Notes: generated by a model not told the origin, from the sequence alone. A stretch of 64,000 nt of DNA from Halopseudomonas pelagia CL-AP6 (GCF_000410875.1 NZ_AROI01000013.1:1-64000); one strand, 5' to 3'; shown: positions 45,206-54,467, counted from the first letter of the stretch. Numbers and translations: made by a program.

Positions 45206-46312
45206 TCAGAGATGAATACTTGCCACCCACTCCTGATCCAGAAATCGCCCAGTCGCCCGGAGTGCGGGTAATAGCTGCTGATCGGCATAGTCGCAACCTG
45301 TGACACCCGGGTCGGTCTGGCGGGTTTTGCCGGCTTGCTCCGGGCGGTGGCCGGCGCCGTCGAGTAGTGCGCCGAGCAGTGGCTGATAACCGGGCTGCCA
45401 GGCTTGCAGCCTCGGCAGGCTGTGGCGCAGGGCTTTCAGTATGGCCATTCCGGCGTAGTCGAGATCACCCCAGAACCAGGGCTGCGCGCTTAACCAGTGT
45501 TGCTGGAAGGCCGCGCTGTCAGAGCCAGGTAAAAAGGCGAACCGGGTGTGGGCGCTGAGCAGGCGTTCGGCGCTTGCGCGAAAGCCGGCGCTATAGACCA
45601 GGGCGCATTCGGCTGGTGGTTGGCTGACCAGTTGCAGAAAGCTGTCCTGGTTTTCGACCAGTAGAATCTGGCTGAAGACCCCTGGCGCCCAGGCATTGAG
45701 GAGTAGAGGCCGGGGCCCCATCGCCGCCGCGCGCGGGCCAAACAAGGCGAATAGCAGCTCTGCGCGTTGGTCCAGCAGTTTCGAATGGCCGGCGAAGCAG
45801 CGCGCGGCAACATGTCTGGCGGTGCAGGGTTGGTCAAGATGATCACTGATCCGGACAAATCCATTCACGAGCTCAGACGCAGTAAAGCCAGGTACCTGCA
45901 GAGGATTGGTCAAGAGTGCCTGACCCTGGTCGGCAAAGACGGAGCGCTGTTGCTGGATAGCAGTAGACCATTCGAGCATATAGGGATCGACCCTGGGTTG
46001 ATTCAGCCAGACTCGGAGCAACGCCTCGCTATCGGGATTCAATCGTAGCTGGGCGTTCTGGTAGGGTTCTTCGGCTGTTCTGGTAGGCGCTAGCTGGATA
46101 CGGAACACGCCGTGGTCTCTGGCCAGGCTCTGCAACAGATGCCAGCGGTAACCGGTGTTCTGGTTGAAGTCGAATAGTGCCGGCAGATGGCGCGGTGTGA
46201 TGCGCCGGGTCACCGCGCGCCGACGATCATCATGCAGCCGTTTCAGACACCAGCTCAACAAGTCGCGCAACCAGGCCTCCTCGGCCAGCCAGGTTGGCGC
46301 GGCAGGCTGCAT
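45206..46312 (-). CDS. jetD: Wadjet protein JetD (MksG-like TOPRIM nuclease)
   Basis: The 368-residue protein has an N-terminal winged-helix-like region (about 1-100) and a C-terminal TOPRIM-type domain with ILLVENQDSFL (conserved Glu) and WGDLDYAGMAILKAL (Asp-x-Asp). JetD is the nuclease that cuts circular DNA trapped by the SMC complex. Both acidic motifs are intact. ATG at 46312 is chosen; GTG at 46318 overlapping the jetC stop is an alternative. It is the last gene of the operon. Confidence 0.88.
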   Translation of the reverse strand: MQPAAPTWLAEEAWLRDLLSWCLKRLHDDRRRAVTRRITPRHLPALFDFNQNTGYRWHLLQSLARDHGVFRIQLAPTRTAEEPYQNAQLRLNPDSEALLRVWLNQPRVDPYMLEWSTAIQQQRSVFADQGQALLTNPLQVPGFTASELVNGFVRISDHLDQPCTARHVAARCFAGHSKLLDQRAELLFALFGPRAAAMGPRPLLLNAWAPGVFSQILLVENQDSFLQLVSQPPAECALVYSAGFRASAERLLSAHTRFAFLPGSDSAAFQQHWLSAQPWFWGDLDYAGMAILKALRHSLPRLQAWQPGYQPLLGALLDGAGHRPEQAGKTRQTDPGVTGCDYADQQLLPALRATGRFLDQEWVASIHL

Positions 46313-46314
46313 GT

Positions 46315-49300
46315 TCACACATCCTCCATGAAATCCAGCATGCCCTGCTGGCGAATCACCCGGCGATGTTGCGCCCATAGATCGGCGACCTTGTCGGTAT
46401 TCAAGTGCTGGCGATCGAGCAGTACGCGGGTGTTAAGCTCCCCCAGCGGCTGCGTGCTGGGTACCTTGCTGAATACGAACTGGTTGCTGATCAGGTCGAG
46501 GAAGGGGCCTGCCTTGCTGGTGGGCATGATAAAGATCAGTTGCAGGCCCAGGGTTTGCGTCAGGTAGCCGATCACCTCGCGGGAGCGGATCTCATCCATG
46601 TGCATGAATGCTTCATCGACAATCACCATGCGCAGATGACTGTCACCCTCGTTGAAGCGGAACGCGCTGGTGACCGCTGCGGCGCGAATGATATAGGCGG
46701 GTGTTTCCAATTGGCCGCCGGAGCCGGTGCCGTACTCGCTAAGGCGAATCGCCGGCTTGCCCTGGGGGTGCTTGAGAATGTCGTAACGGCGGTAGCGGCG
46801 GTAGTCACTGATACGTTCGAGTTCACGTAGGGCCTGTTGTTCGTCGCCATCGAGGAGCAGGGCAAGCAGACGATCGCGAACGCTGCTGGCCTGTTCCGAC
46901 AAGCTGCTGTCGAACAGGCTGGCGCCATCGCCCAGATTGGGCGTTTCGATGATGTTGCGGAAAAAATCCCAGTACTCCTTGAATTCGGGAATCCAGCTCC
47001 ACTCGAACTGGAAGCGCTCGCGGTCGGCGCCGAACTGATGGTGTTCGAGTTCCTTGTTGAGGTTTTCCAGAATGCGCCGGCCGTCGTTGATTGCCTGGTG
47101 GATCTCGTGGCAGAGGTCGCTGACAAAAGTGGTGTTGAAGGTGTCGCGCAGACTGGCGAGTTGCTCCTGCTTGGCCAGCAGCACATTGTTGCGCAGGCGG
47201 TTGTAGAGGTTGTCCAGTTGCAGGCGTAGCTGGCCGACGTGGCGATAGAAAGCAGCGCTGTGCAGCTCGGCGGGACTGTCTTGCAGCACTAGATCAGCAG
47301 GTTGCGCCTGCTGGTTGTAGTGTTCGATGGCGCGTTCCAGTTCGACCGCCTGTTGATGCAGGCGGCTGGTCATGGTTGCGCTCTGTTCACTGAAATCAAA
47401 CTCGCCGTGGGCATGCGCCAGTTGGTCGTCGAGTGCTTGCAGGCGGGCTTGCGGATCAAGGCCGGGCAGCTCGGCGGCGGCGTCCAGTAATGCCTGTTCG
47501 GCGTTTTCCTTGCGTTCCAGCAACTGGTCGCCCTGGTCGGCAAACTGGTGAACCTGCGTGCTGGCGGTGGTCAGTTTTTCCTCCAGCCGACCCTGTTGCT
47601 GGTCCAGCTCCTTGCCCTGTCGGTCCAGCTCGCGGTAACGCTGGTTGACCTGCTCCTGCTGCTGCTCCAAATCACGGTATTCGCCCAGATCAATCCGCTC
47701 CAGCTGCTGCTCGACTTTGTGCAACTGTTGCTGGCTGGCGAGCAACTGGCCGGCGCAGGCGACATAATCGAGTGGCTGCAACTGGGCCAGGTATTTGTCC
47801 AACTGATCCAGTAGGGCGTATTCCTGGCGCAATTGCTGGCGCTGAACCTGCAACTGTTCCAGGTTGACGAGTTGTGCCTTTAGATTACGCTCCCGTGCAG
47901 CCGCGCCGAACACCAGTTGGCTGTCATCCAGGTCGCAGCGAAACAATGCATAGTTACCCGAGCCCAGGCCTTCCTGAGTAATGCCGCGGCGAGTTTGCCG
48001 CAACGCTTCGGCGTCCGCCACGCGCACCACGCTGCCGTAGGAGGCACACAGATAGTATTCGGCAATCCGGTGTCCGAAGCGCATGACCTGAATGATGGAA
48101 TCATCCGGCAGGCTCAGGCGTTCGGCATCCTGGCGCGCCTTGTCGCCCTGAATCACCCTTGCGCGATTCCGATCGCGGCCACTCATCTGGCGTACGACGC
48201 GGATGGCAGCGGCTTCGTGCTCGGGCTCGACCAGAATGCCGTAGCGGCTGCCGCCGATATAGCCTTCGATTGCCATCTGCCAGTCGGGATCGACGACGTC
48301 GATATAGTCGCAAAGCACCCGTGGATCGGCCTGCGGGCATTGCTGGCGGATCGCGCGCAGGGCGTCTTCGACATAACCGGGGTAGGTCACGCGACTGGAA
48401 TTGAGCGCGGTAATACGTTGTTCGGTCTGCTGTATCTGCCGATCGGTCTGGCTGAGTTCGGCGGCCTTGCCCTGGCTCTGACGATCCAGATGCTGGCGCA
48501 GGCTGACGCCTTCGGCGTCTTCTGCATGCAGGCGCTCAAGTAGCTGATTGTGCGCCTGCTGTTGGTTATGAATGCGGTCTAGTCCGGCATCCAGTGGTGA
48601 CAGGTCGAGCAGATCACGGTTGAGCAGTTGGTCAAGCTCGGTTACCGGCTGCTGGTCGTCGGCCAATACGGCGTTGACCGCCTGTTGCCAGCCCCGGGAG
48701 ACCAGTTGCGGCAACTGCAGGGCCAGGCTGTGCTGAGCCAGCAATTGCCGGGTGTTCTGCAGTGCTTCGATATTCCGGTCGCGCTGTCGGGCCTGCTGTA
48801 GCAGCGGGGCGATGGCATTTTGCACCTGAACACCGAGCTGCTCGCGCTGTTGCTGTAGCTGGTCCTTGCTTTGCAGTGCCGGGATGCCCTGGCGAACCGC
48901 CTCCAGGCGGACCTGCTCGTCGTGGGCCTGCTGCAGGCGCTCGGTGCTCAACCGCTGGTCATCCTGCAGGCTACGCAGGACGCTGGCCAGTTGCTGCTGG
49001 TTTTCCTTGGCAGTCAGATAGCCCTGCTGGTTCTGCTGCCAGCGCTGGGCGGCAGCCAGATAGTCGAGGCCGGTGCGCCCCAGCCAGCTCTGCTGATACT
49101 GCTCGGCCTGTTCGTGGGCGTGCTGCAGCGCATTCACTGCGCCACGGATGCGGCTGGCCTCCTGCTCCATGCCGTGCACGGTGCGCAGCAGATCGCGGAT
49201 GCGTTTTATGGTGTCACCGAAGTCACGCGCTTCGAGTACTTCTTCGGCGACAAACTGGTCGATCGATTTGACCGGCTTGTAGGCCATGAAGTTGGCGAAG

Positions 49301-49947
49301 GTACGTGCGGCGTGCTTGGCCTCACGTACCGAGACGGCATCGCGTTTGCCTCGCAGAGCGCCATACAGACGGGCCAGATACTGGCTTTTCTTGTCGTAGA
49401 CTTCGACCCGCGCCTTGCCCAGGCGCTGGCGCAACAGGTTGGGCAGCTCAGTTAGCGGAACCAGATGGCGGGCACCATCCTGCTCGCGTTGAAAGTCGCT
49501 CAGACTGAGCATTTCTCCTGGCAGCAGCATCAACAGCAGTTCATCCTGGCGCGCCTGCCTGCTGGTGCCGGCGGCGTCCAGGTGCGCGCGGACGCCTATC
49601 ACTGCGGTAAAGGCTTCGGCCGTTTCACCCCGGGTCGCATGAAACACGCCGGCTATATAGCCATCGCTGTCCCAGGGGCGGGCGAAGGCACCGTCGTCAC
49701 ACCCCAGGACGTAGGAAGCGAGGGTGCGCACCTGTTTGCCGCCGCGCCCGCGCTGAGTGGTTTCGTCCTGGCCGGGGTTGTAATTGAACAGGTTGTCGTG
49801 GGCGGCGGTCATCAGTGTTTGCAGGGCGTCGGCGGCGGTGGTCTTGCCCGAGCCGTTGCCACCGGAAAACAGGTTGACCGGGCCATACTCCAACTCGGCA
49901 TTCGGCAGGTTGCCCCAGTTGAGCGTGATTGATCGCTTCAGGTACAT
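46315..49947 (-). CDS. jetC: Wadjet SMC-like ATPase JetC (MksB-like)
   Basis: The 1210-residue protein has Walker A GGNGSGKT (residues 29-36), two long Gln/Glu-rich coiled-coil arms (about 280-500 and 680-960) flanking a hinge-like region (about 520-660), then the signature GSGGQLETPAY and Walker B MVIVDEAF near the C-terminus. It is the loop-extruding motor of the Wadjet complex. The N-terminal NWGNLPNAELEYGPVNLFSG belongs to the MukB/MksB/JetC branch, not housekeeping Smc. It starts on the last base of the jetB stop. Confidence 0.92.
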   Translation of the reverse strand: MYLKRSITLNWGNLPNAELEYGPVNLFSGGNGSGKTTAADALQTLMTAAHDNLFNYNPGQDETTQRGRGGKQVRTLASYVLGCDDGAFARPWDSDGYIAGVFHATRGETAEAFTAVIGVRAHLDAAGTSRQARQDELLLMLLPGEMLSLSDFQREQDGARHLVPLTELPNLLRQRLGKARVEVYDKKSQYLARLYGALRGKRDAVSVREAKHAARTFANFMAYKPVKSIDQFVAEEVLEARDFGDTIKRIRDLLRTVHGMEQEASRIRGAVNALQHAHEQAEQYQQSWLGRTGLDYLAAAQRWQQNQQGYLTAKENQQQLASVLRSLQDDQRLSTERLQQAHDEQVRLEAVRQGIPALQSKDQLQQQREQLGVQVQNAIAPLLQQARQRDRNIEALQNTRQLLAQHSLALQLPQLVSRGWQQAVNAVLADDQQPVTELDQLLNRDLLDLSPLDAGLDRIHNQQQAHNQLLERLHAEDAEGVSLRQHLDRQSQGKAAELSQTDRQIQQTEQRITALNSSRVTYPGYVEDALRAIRQQCPQADPRVLCDYIDVVDPDWQMAIEGYIGGSRYGILVEPEHEAAAIRVVRQMSGRDRNRARVIQGDKARQDAERLSLPDDSIIQVMRFGHRIAEYYLCASYGSVVRVADAEALRQTRRGITQEGLGSGNYALFRCDLDDSQLVFGAAARERNLKAQLVNLEQLQVQRQQLRQEYALLDQLDKYLAQLQPLDYVACAGQLLASQQQLHKVEQQLERIDLGEYRDLEQQQEQVNQRYRELDRQGKELDQQQGRLEEKLTTASTQVHQFADQGDQLLERKENAEQALLDAAAELPGLDPQARLQALDDQLAHAHGEFDFSEQSATMTSRLHQQAVELERAIEHYNQQAQPADLVLQDSPAELHSAAFYRHVGQLRLQLDNLYNRLRNNVLLAKQEQLASLRDTFNTTFVSDLCHEIHQAINDGRRILENLNKELEHHQFGADRERFQFEWSWIPEFKEYWDFFRNIIETPNLGDGASLFDSSLSEQASSVRDRLLALLLDGDEQQALRELERISDYRRYRRYDILKHPQGKPAIRLSEYGTGSGGQLETPAYIIRAAAVTSAFRFNEGDSHLRMVIVDEAFMHMDEIRSREVIGYLTQTLGLQLIFIMPTSKAGPFLDLISNQFVFSKVPSTQPLGELNTRVLLDRQHLNTDKVADLWAQHRRVIRQQGMLDFMEDV

Positions 49948-50615
49948 CAGTTGGGCTCCTGGTCGGACGCTGCGGGTAGGTCGGGAGCATCGTCATCCGT
50001 CGGGCTGGCCAACTGGCCAAGCGCGGTATCGGTCACCAGGCTGAGAATGCCGGGGCGGATGGTCAGCCAGGCTTCGCTCTCCGGACCGCTGTCGGCCGGG
50101 CTGCGGATCAGGTGCAGTTGGCGCATGCGCCGCAGCAGTGCCTGACGCTCGCCCTGCTGGTCGGGTAGGGTTCGCCCAAGCAGGTTGCGATAGGCCAGGT
50201 TGAGGGCTTCCAGCGGCAGCATGACCTGCCCCAGTTCATCCACATCGCCCTCGCGCAGGGCCTTGTCATACTCGGTGCGCAACACCAGGATCAGCATCAC
50301 CTCCTGCTGGTTCAGCCTGTCGCGCAGGCCGCTCTGGTCCTGTTCGGCTGCATCAATCAGGCCGGGCACTTCGGCCCCCGGCGGAAAGACGCGGAGCAAT
50401 TGAAAGCGCGGCTCATGCAGAATGCGGATGCGCAGCACCTGCAGGTAATCCTCTACCAGCTCGGCGACCTTCAGGTAACGGTCGTAGAGTTCGGCCTCAC
50501 GCTTGCTCTGGTCGCGGCTGAGTACGCCCCGGTCAAGTAGGCGGATCATGAGTTCGGAGAAGTCGTCGTTGCTCAGGCCGCGTTCGGCCAGGGCGGCGTC
50601 GAGGGCATCACGCAT
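49947..50615 (-). CDS. jetB: Wadjet protein JetB (MksE-like kite subunit)
   Basis: The 222-residue protein has LMIRLLDRGVLSRDQSKREAELYDRYLKVAELVEDYL near residues 20-56 and winged-helix-like segments (LLRRMRQLHLIRSP), as in kite subunits that bind the kleisin. The ATG at 50615 overlaps the jetA stop by eight bases; the frame is open upstream inside jetA. Both neighbours are coupled to it, so the four proteins are probably made in fixed ratio. Confidence 0.87.
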   Translation of the reverse strand: MRDALDAALAERGLSNDDFSELMIRLLDRGVLSRDQSKREAELYDRYLKVAELVEDYLQVLRIRILHEPRFQLLRVFPPGAEVPGLIDAAEQDQSGLRDRLNQQEVMLILVLRTEYDKALREGDVDELGQVMLPLEALNLAYRNLLGRTLPDQQGERQALLRRMRQLHLIRSPADSGPESEAWLTIRPGILSLVTDTALGQLASPTDDDAPDLPAASDQEPN

Positions 50616-52047
50616 GGTCGTCGTGTTCCAGTTCGATAATGAAGCCGTCGCGGCGGCGGAAATAGGTATCGGCAGCCACGACCTGTCCGGTCGGCTCGAT
50701 GCGCACGCGCATACCGCGCGCGGCATGTTCGGCACCGGCCAGCTCGATCAGATGACTGAGCGCCAGCAGGTCGCTGGCGTTATTGATCGGCAGGTCGCGG
50801 TTGTCCACCTGGCGCGCTTCGCCGAGTGCGCTGCGCAGGTAGTCACGTAGATCGCCGGCGGTGATGCTGAAGGCCTTGTCCAGCAACTGCTGGATCGCTA
50901 GTTCACGCAGTGTGGCGGCATCCGCTGGTTGTTCCTCGGCCATCAGGCTGTGCACCGGGGGGCGCAAGCGTCGTTCGCGCAGGCGAATCTGGCCGGGATC
51001 AACCAGGCCGATCTGCACGCTGGCCATCTGCTCGCCGGCAGCATCCAGCCGTGCCCCGCGCTCGGCATCCGTTAGCGCGGCCAGTTCACGGCACAGGGCG
51101 ACAATATCGTTATGCTTCTGGCTGTGCAGGTAACTGAGTTGGCGAATGATGATGTCGGCGCGCTGGGTAAAGCTCTGCAGCGTCTTGCGTAGCGCCGGCA
51201 GCATGATGTCTGCTGCATTGCGTAGGCGTTGTTCAATGCCGTCGAGCAGTTGCCAGAGCACCGAGCTCTGGGCGTCCACTACCAGGTCCGGCGACAGGCG
51301 GCGCAGCTCGCGCTCGGCATGGGCCTTCCACTCGCGTGGTTTGCGGCGGATACGCTCAATGGTCTTGAGAATGCGTTCGCGGTGTTTCTCCACGCTGTCA
51401 GCGGACAGGCGAATCGCCAGGTCGGGCTGGAAGCGCCGTTCCATGAACTCGAAGAACTGTTCGCTGGCCTGCTCGACCAACTGCTGGGCTTCGACTTCGC
51501 GTACCAGTTCCCGCTTGCGCTCTTCCAGTTCGGCAATGATGTCGGTGAAATCGGCGATGATGCGCTCGGACGCTTCATGGGCGTCCAACAGGTCATAGAC
51601 CTCGCCGTGCTCGAGAAAGGCTGCCAGGGCGTTGAGCGTATTGCGCGTATTGCGGTGGCGGGTACGCACGCTGCGTCCACCAGCCTCGACCAGTGACTGG
51701 GTAAACAGACGGCCCATGCGGCTGAACGGGTAGGTTGATTCGAAAGTGGCCTGGTCCACCTGACGCTCAAGCCAGCCGTGCTCGATCAGGCTGTTGAGTA
51801 CCCAGGCCGCCTGCTCACGGTTGCTCTTGAAGCGACCGCCGTCATCGTCATCGCCATCCAGCAAGGGAGCCCGTTCCAGAGCCTCGCTGAAAATATCCAC
51901 CACCTGCTCACGCTTGAGTGACTCGCCATAGTCGGCGCTGGCGCTGTACAGCCGGTCATGCAGCACGCGCAGGCACTCTATGACCTGCTCGCGGTATTTG
52001 CTGGTCAGCGGGCGAAAGAATTGCAGGCGTGCGTCGGTAAAGAACAT
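50608..52047 (-). CDS. jetA: Wadjet kleisin JetA (MksF-like)
   Basis: The 479-residue protein begins MFFTDARLQFFRPLTSKYREQVIECLRVLHDRLYS, the pattern of MksF/JetA proteins of the type II class, not the DUF3375 kleisin of type I. It has helical linkers (ADFTDIIAELEERKRELVREVEAQQLVEQ) and an acidic tail. The kleisin bridges the two SMC heads. It is first in the operon. A TATTAT-like -10 on the plus strand (CATAAT on the minus) near 52079-52084 may belong to its promoter; no clear -35. Confidence 0.87.
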   Translation of the reverse strand: MFFTDARLQFFRPLTSKYREQVIECLRVLHDRLYSASADYGESLKREQVVDIFSEALERAPLLDGDDDDGGRFKSNREQAAWVLNSLIEHGWLERQVDQATFESTYPFSRMGRLFTQSLVEAGGRSVRTRHRNTRNTLNALAAFLEHGEVYDLLDAHEASERIIADFTDIIAELEERKRELVREVEAQQLVEQASEQFFEFMERRFQPDLAIRLSADSVEKHRERILKTIERIRRKPREWKAHAERELRRLSPDLVVDAQSSVLWQLLDGIEQRLRNAADIMLPALRKTLQSFTQRADIIIRQLSYLHSQKHNDIVALCRELAALTDAERGARLDAAGEQMASVQIGLVDPGQIRLRERRLRPPVHSLMAEEQPADAATLRELAIQQLLDKAFSITAGDLRDYLRSALGEARQVDNRDLPINNASDLLALSHLIELAGAEHAARGMRVRIEPTGQVVAADTYFRRRDGFIIELEHDDHA

Positions 52048-52128
52048 GGAGCGTCCGGGCCGGTAAAGATCAGCCGGTATTATGCCTTAAAGGGGGTGGT
52101 CGGCAGCAAGGATGGATGGGAAGGGGTA

Positions 52129-52156
52129 TTCCCCTCTCCCGGATGGGAAAGGGGAA
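52129..52156. other. Hairpin between btuB and jetA
   Basis: TTCCCCTCTCCC (52129-52140) pairs with GGGAAAGGGGAA (52145-52156) around GGAT, with one mismatch. It lies just after the btuB stop on the minus strand, but no T-run follows. It may be a weak terminator between btuB and the jet operon. Confidence 0.4.
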
Positions 52157-52165
52157 AAGGCTGCA

Positions 52166-54025
52166 TCAGAGCTGGGGTGTCCAGGTTACTGATAGCAGGG
52201 CAGTGCGGCCTGGTTGTGCGTAGGCTAGGGTTTGCGATGGAGCCGGGAAAGGCCCTGTCGGACGTGAATACGTACCCAGAGCGTAATCGCGGTCGAACAG
52301 ATTCTGCGCTTTCAGCTCCAAGCGCATGCTCTGATTGGCTTGCCAACTACCGCGCAGATCGAAGATGGCATAGCCGGACAGAGTGCTGTCGTTGGTCGGG
52401 TTGCTGTAGCGTTGGCTGAAAGCTTGCCAGGTGGCGCCAATACCGAAGGCGCCGAACTGGCGGTCGAAGTCCTGGCTGATAGTGCGTTTGGCTCGCAGTT
52501 GCAGGGTATGCCCGGTGTCGCGATCACGCGGGTCGATCAGCGCAATGGCTGTGCGGCTGTTCCAGCCCAACAGCGTCGCATTGATCGCGGCTTCGACACC
52601 CTGTATGCGTGCGCGATTGATATTTTCTACCTGTGAGGTGCCAGTGTTCCAGGCGATAAGATCCTTGATCGTATTGTGGAACAGAGCGGCTTCGATGTCG
52701 GCCTGGGCGAGTTGACCGCGCCATTGCAGTTCCCAGTTTTTTGAGGTTTCGGCGTTCAGGTCGGGGTTGCCGCCCCAGCCTGGAGGAGCATAGAGATCAT
52801 TGAAGGTGGGTGCGCGGAAGCCCTCGGAGTAACTCAGAATCCATTGCTGCCAGTCGCCTACCGGAATAGCCAGAGCAGCATTGAAGCTGTTCTCTGTACC
52901 GAAATGCTGGTTATCGTCATGCCGCAGGCCGACTTCGGTAGAAAAGTCCTCGGTGCTCCAACGGTGCTGGGCAAACGCCGCCCAGTTTTCACGACTGGTT
53001 TTGCTGTAGGCATTGGTCGATGAAAGGCGATCTTTGTGCCAGTCGCTGCCCAGGGTCAAGTTGTGTTCTGGCGTGAGCGCCAACTGGTTCAGCCAACTGG
53101 CTGAGTGCCGGGTGGTTTCGATCGAGCCGTCATTCCACGGGCTGCCGGAGCCGACGGTCTTGTTGCGGTCAAAGCTACGACCCAGCTCCAGGCGGCTGTT
53201 CCATATCCCGGTCAGTTGGCCCTGCAGGTGGGCTTGGTAGCTGCTGACGCGAAATTGATCTTCCGGATTGCCGGGGTTGAGATCAAAGGCATCATCAAAC
53301 TCGTTCTTGCCGCGCTGATCGTTCAGACTGAGACCTGCCTGCCAGTCGGCATTCAGTGCGTGGGTCACATTCAGGTATAGGGCTTTGTTGCGGTTTCCAT
53401 CGCGGTCACGGTCGTTACCAACATTGTCCGTAGTACGGTCGAAGCCACGACTCTCATCCAGACTGGCGCCGAGGGCAAAGCGAGTATCCTGGTTGCCGCC
53501 GGTAAGGCCGATGCTGCGCTCCCAGATATGGTCTGTACCCACGCCGAGACGCAAGGTCGGTTGCAGGCCGGGTTCAGGTTGGCGGGTAAAAATCTGGATC
53601 ACACCACCAATGGCATCGGCACCAAATACGGAGGAGCGCGGGCCGCGAACCACTTCGACGCGCTCGACGTTGTCGATATTCAGGTAATCGATGCGCGCGG
53701 TTCCGGCTGTGGTAGATGCAACACGTTGGCCGTCAACCAGCACTAGCGTCTGGTTGGTGTTTGTGCCACGCAGAAAGTAGGACGGTATGCCGCCGTTGCG
53801 ATTCTGTTGCAGGCCGGGTACGCGGCTGAGTAGTTCTGGCACGCTGCGCGCTTGCAGGCGCTCGATGTCGGTGCGGGTGAACACGGTGTTGGCTGCCAGC
53901 ACAGCGCTGCGTGGTTGTTCTACGCGTGATGCGGTAACCACTGTATTGGGCAAATCCACAGAGTCATTGGCCAGCGTTATGCCGGATGCCAGCAGGATAG
54001 GGACGAGTATTAGTAATCTGTTCAT
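52166..54025 (-). CDS. btuB: TonB-dependent outer membrane receptor BtuB
   Basis: The 619-residue protein has a signal peptide (near GITLA-NDSV), a TonB-box-like segment VDLPNTVVTASR, the plug domain (ERLQARSVPELLSRVPG, VRGPRSSVFGADAIGGVIQI) and a 22-strand barrel ending GRTALLSVTWTPQL. It imports cobalamin using TonB energy. The assignment as BtuB comes from length (E. coli 614 aa), sequence pattern and the cobalamin riboswitch upstream. The ATG at 54025 is chosen over an upstream start at 54106. Confidence 0.92.
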   Translation of the reverse strand: MNRLLILVPILLASGITLANDSVDLPNTVVTASRVEQPRSAVLAANTVFTRTDIERLQARSVPELLSRVPGLQQNRNGGIPSYFLRGTNTNQTLVLVDGQRVASTTAGTARIDYLNIDNVERVEVVRGPRSSVFGADAIGGVIQIFTRQPEPGLQPTLRLGVGTDHIWERSIGLTGGNQDTRFALGASLDESRGFDRTTDNVGNDRDRDGNRNKALYLNVTHALNADWQAGLSLNDQRGKNEFDDAFDLNPGNPEDQFRVSSYQAHLQGQLTGIWNSRLELGRSFDRNKTVGSGSPWNDGSIETTRHSASWLNQLALTPEHNLTLGSDWHKDRLSSTNAYSKTSRENWAAFAQHRWSTEDFSTEVGLRHDDNQHFGTENSFNAALAIPVGDWQQWILSYSEGFRAPTFNDLYAPPGWGGNPDLNAETSKNWELQWRGQLAQADIEAALFHNTIKDLIAWNTGTSQVENINRARIQGVEAAINATLLGWNSRTAIALIDPRDRDTGHTLQLRAKRTISQDFDRQFGAFGIGATWQAFSQRYSNPTNDSTLSGYAIFDLRGSWQANQSMRLELKAQNLFDRDYALGTYSRPTGPFPAPSQTLAYAQPGRTALLSVTWTPQL

Positions 54026-54031
54026 GTTGAG

Positions 54032-54054
54032 CCTCAAAAGAAACGCTTTTGAGG
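54032..54054 (-). promoter_or_regulatory. Hairpin that hides the btuB Shine-Dalgarno
   Basis: CCTCAAAAG and CTTTTGAGG form a perfect 9-bp stem with a five-base loop ending six bases before the btuB ATG. The GAGG in its 3' arm is the ribosome binding site. The structure would block initiation unless opened, fitting translational control by the upstream riboswitch. Confidence 0.6.
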
Positions 54055-54144
54055 AGGGCGAGAAGCCAGTGAAATCTGCCGTTGAAACGGAGGGACAGCC
54101 ATGCACTGGCCGGGTGGCGCCCTCCGCGACACCTCAGCTACGAT

Positions 54145-54172
54145 CCTGCGCGCTTGTTTACGAGCGCGCAGG
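54145..54172 (-). other. Strong hairpin in the btuB leader
   Basis: CCTGCGCGCT/AGCGCGCAGG is a perfect 10-bp GC-rich stem with an eight-base loop, placed just 3' of the riboswitch. No T-run follows, so it is not a standard terminator. It may be the expression platform or a Rho-related structure. Confidence 0.45.
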
Positions 54173-54182
54173 TTCTTTCGCA

Positions 54183-54350
54183 CAGGGCCGGTCTCCGGGC
54201 TCAGGATGCAAATAATGTGGCCTTCCCATACTTGTGAGTACAGTGGCGCAATGCACATTACCGACAGACCCGTATCAAGGGGCTGTGATCCTTTACCGTT
54301 GCGGGGGCAGCGTCGGGGTTGCACCGACTTCCCGTTTCACCCCGCGGTTT
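54183..54350 (-). ncRNA. Cobalamin riboswitch in the btuB leader
   Basis: Read on the minus strand, the leader shows the conserved order of a B12 riboswitch: GGGAAGTCGGTGCAA, CCCCGACGCTGCCCCCGCAA, then GGTAA, and near the 3' end CCCGGAGACCGGCC. These are the class I cobalamin motifs, including the B12-box region and the closing stem. It lies between the promoter at 54392-54420 and btuB. Exact ends are approximate. It is part of the 445-base gene-free gap between btuB and dxs. Confidence 0.9.
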
Positions 54351-54391
54351 GATGGCCTGCGGGGCACCCAGTGCGACTGGAAGCGGGATGG

Positions 54392-54420
54392 ACTCTAGGG
54401 GCTAAGTGTCGGCTGGTCAA
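54392..54420 (-). promoter_or_regulatory. Sigma-70 promoter of btuB
   Basis: On the minus strand TTGACC (54415-54420), a 17-base spacer and TAGAGT (54392-54397) form a good promoter. The start near 54385 puts the riboswitch at the 5' end of a leader of about 360 bases. Confidence 0.7.
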
Positions 54421-54449
54421 GCCTGTTGGCGCACTGAGTGAGGGCAGGT

Positions 54450-54467
54450 TGCCTGCGTCCGCAGGCA
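54450..54467 (-). terminator. Hairpin just after dxs
   Basis: TGCCTGCG-TC-CGCAGGCA is a perfect 8-bp stem three bases after the dxs stop on the minus strand. No T-run follows. It probably marks the 3' end of the xseB-ispA-dxs message. Confidence 0.5.

Noticed and set aside
48762-49271. Plus-strand frames inside jetC
   Set aside because: They are Gly/Arg/Ala-rich translations opposite the coiled-coil region and have no signals of their own.
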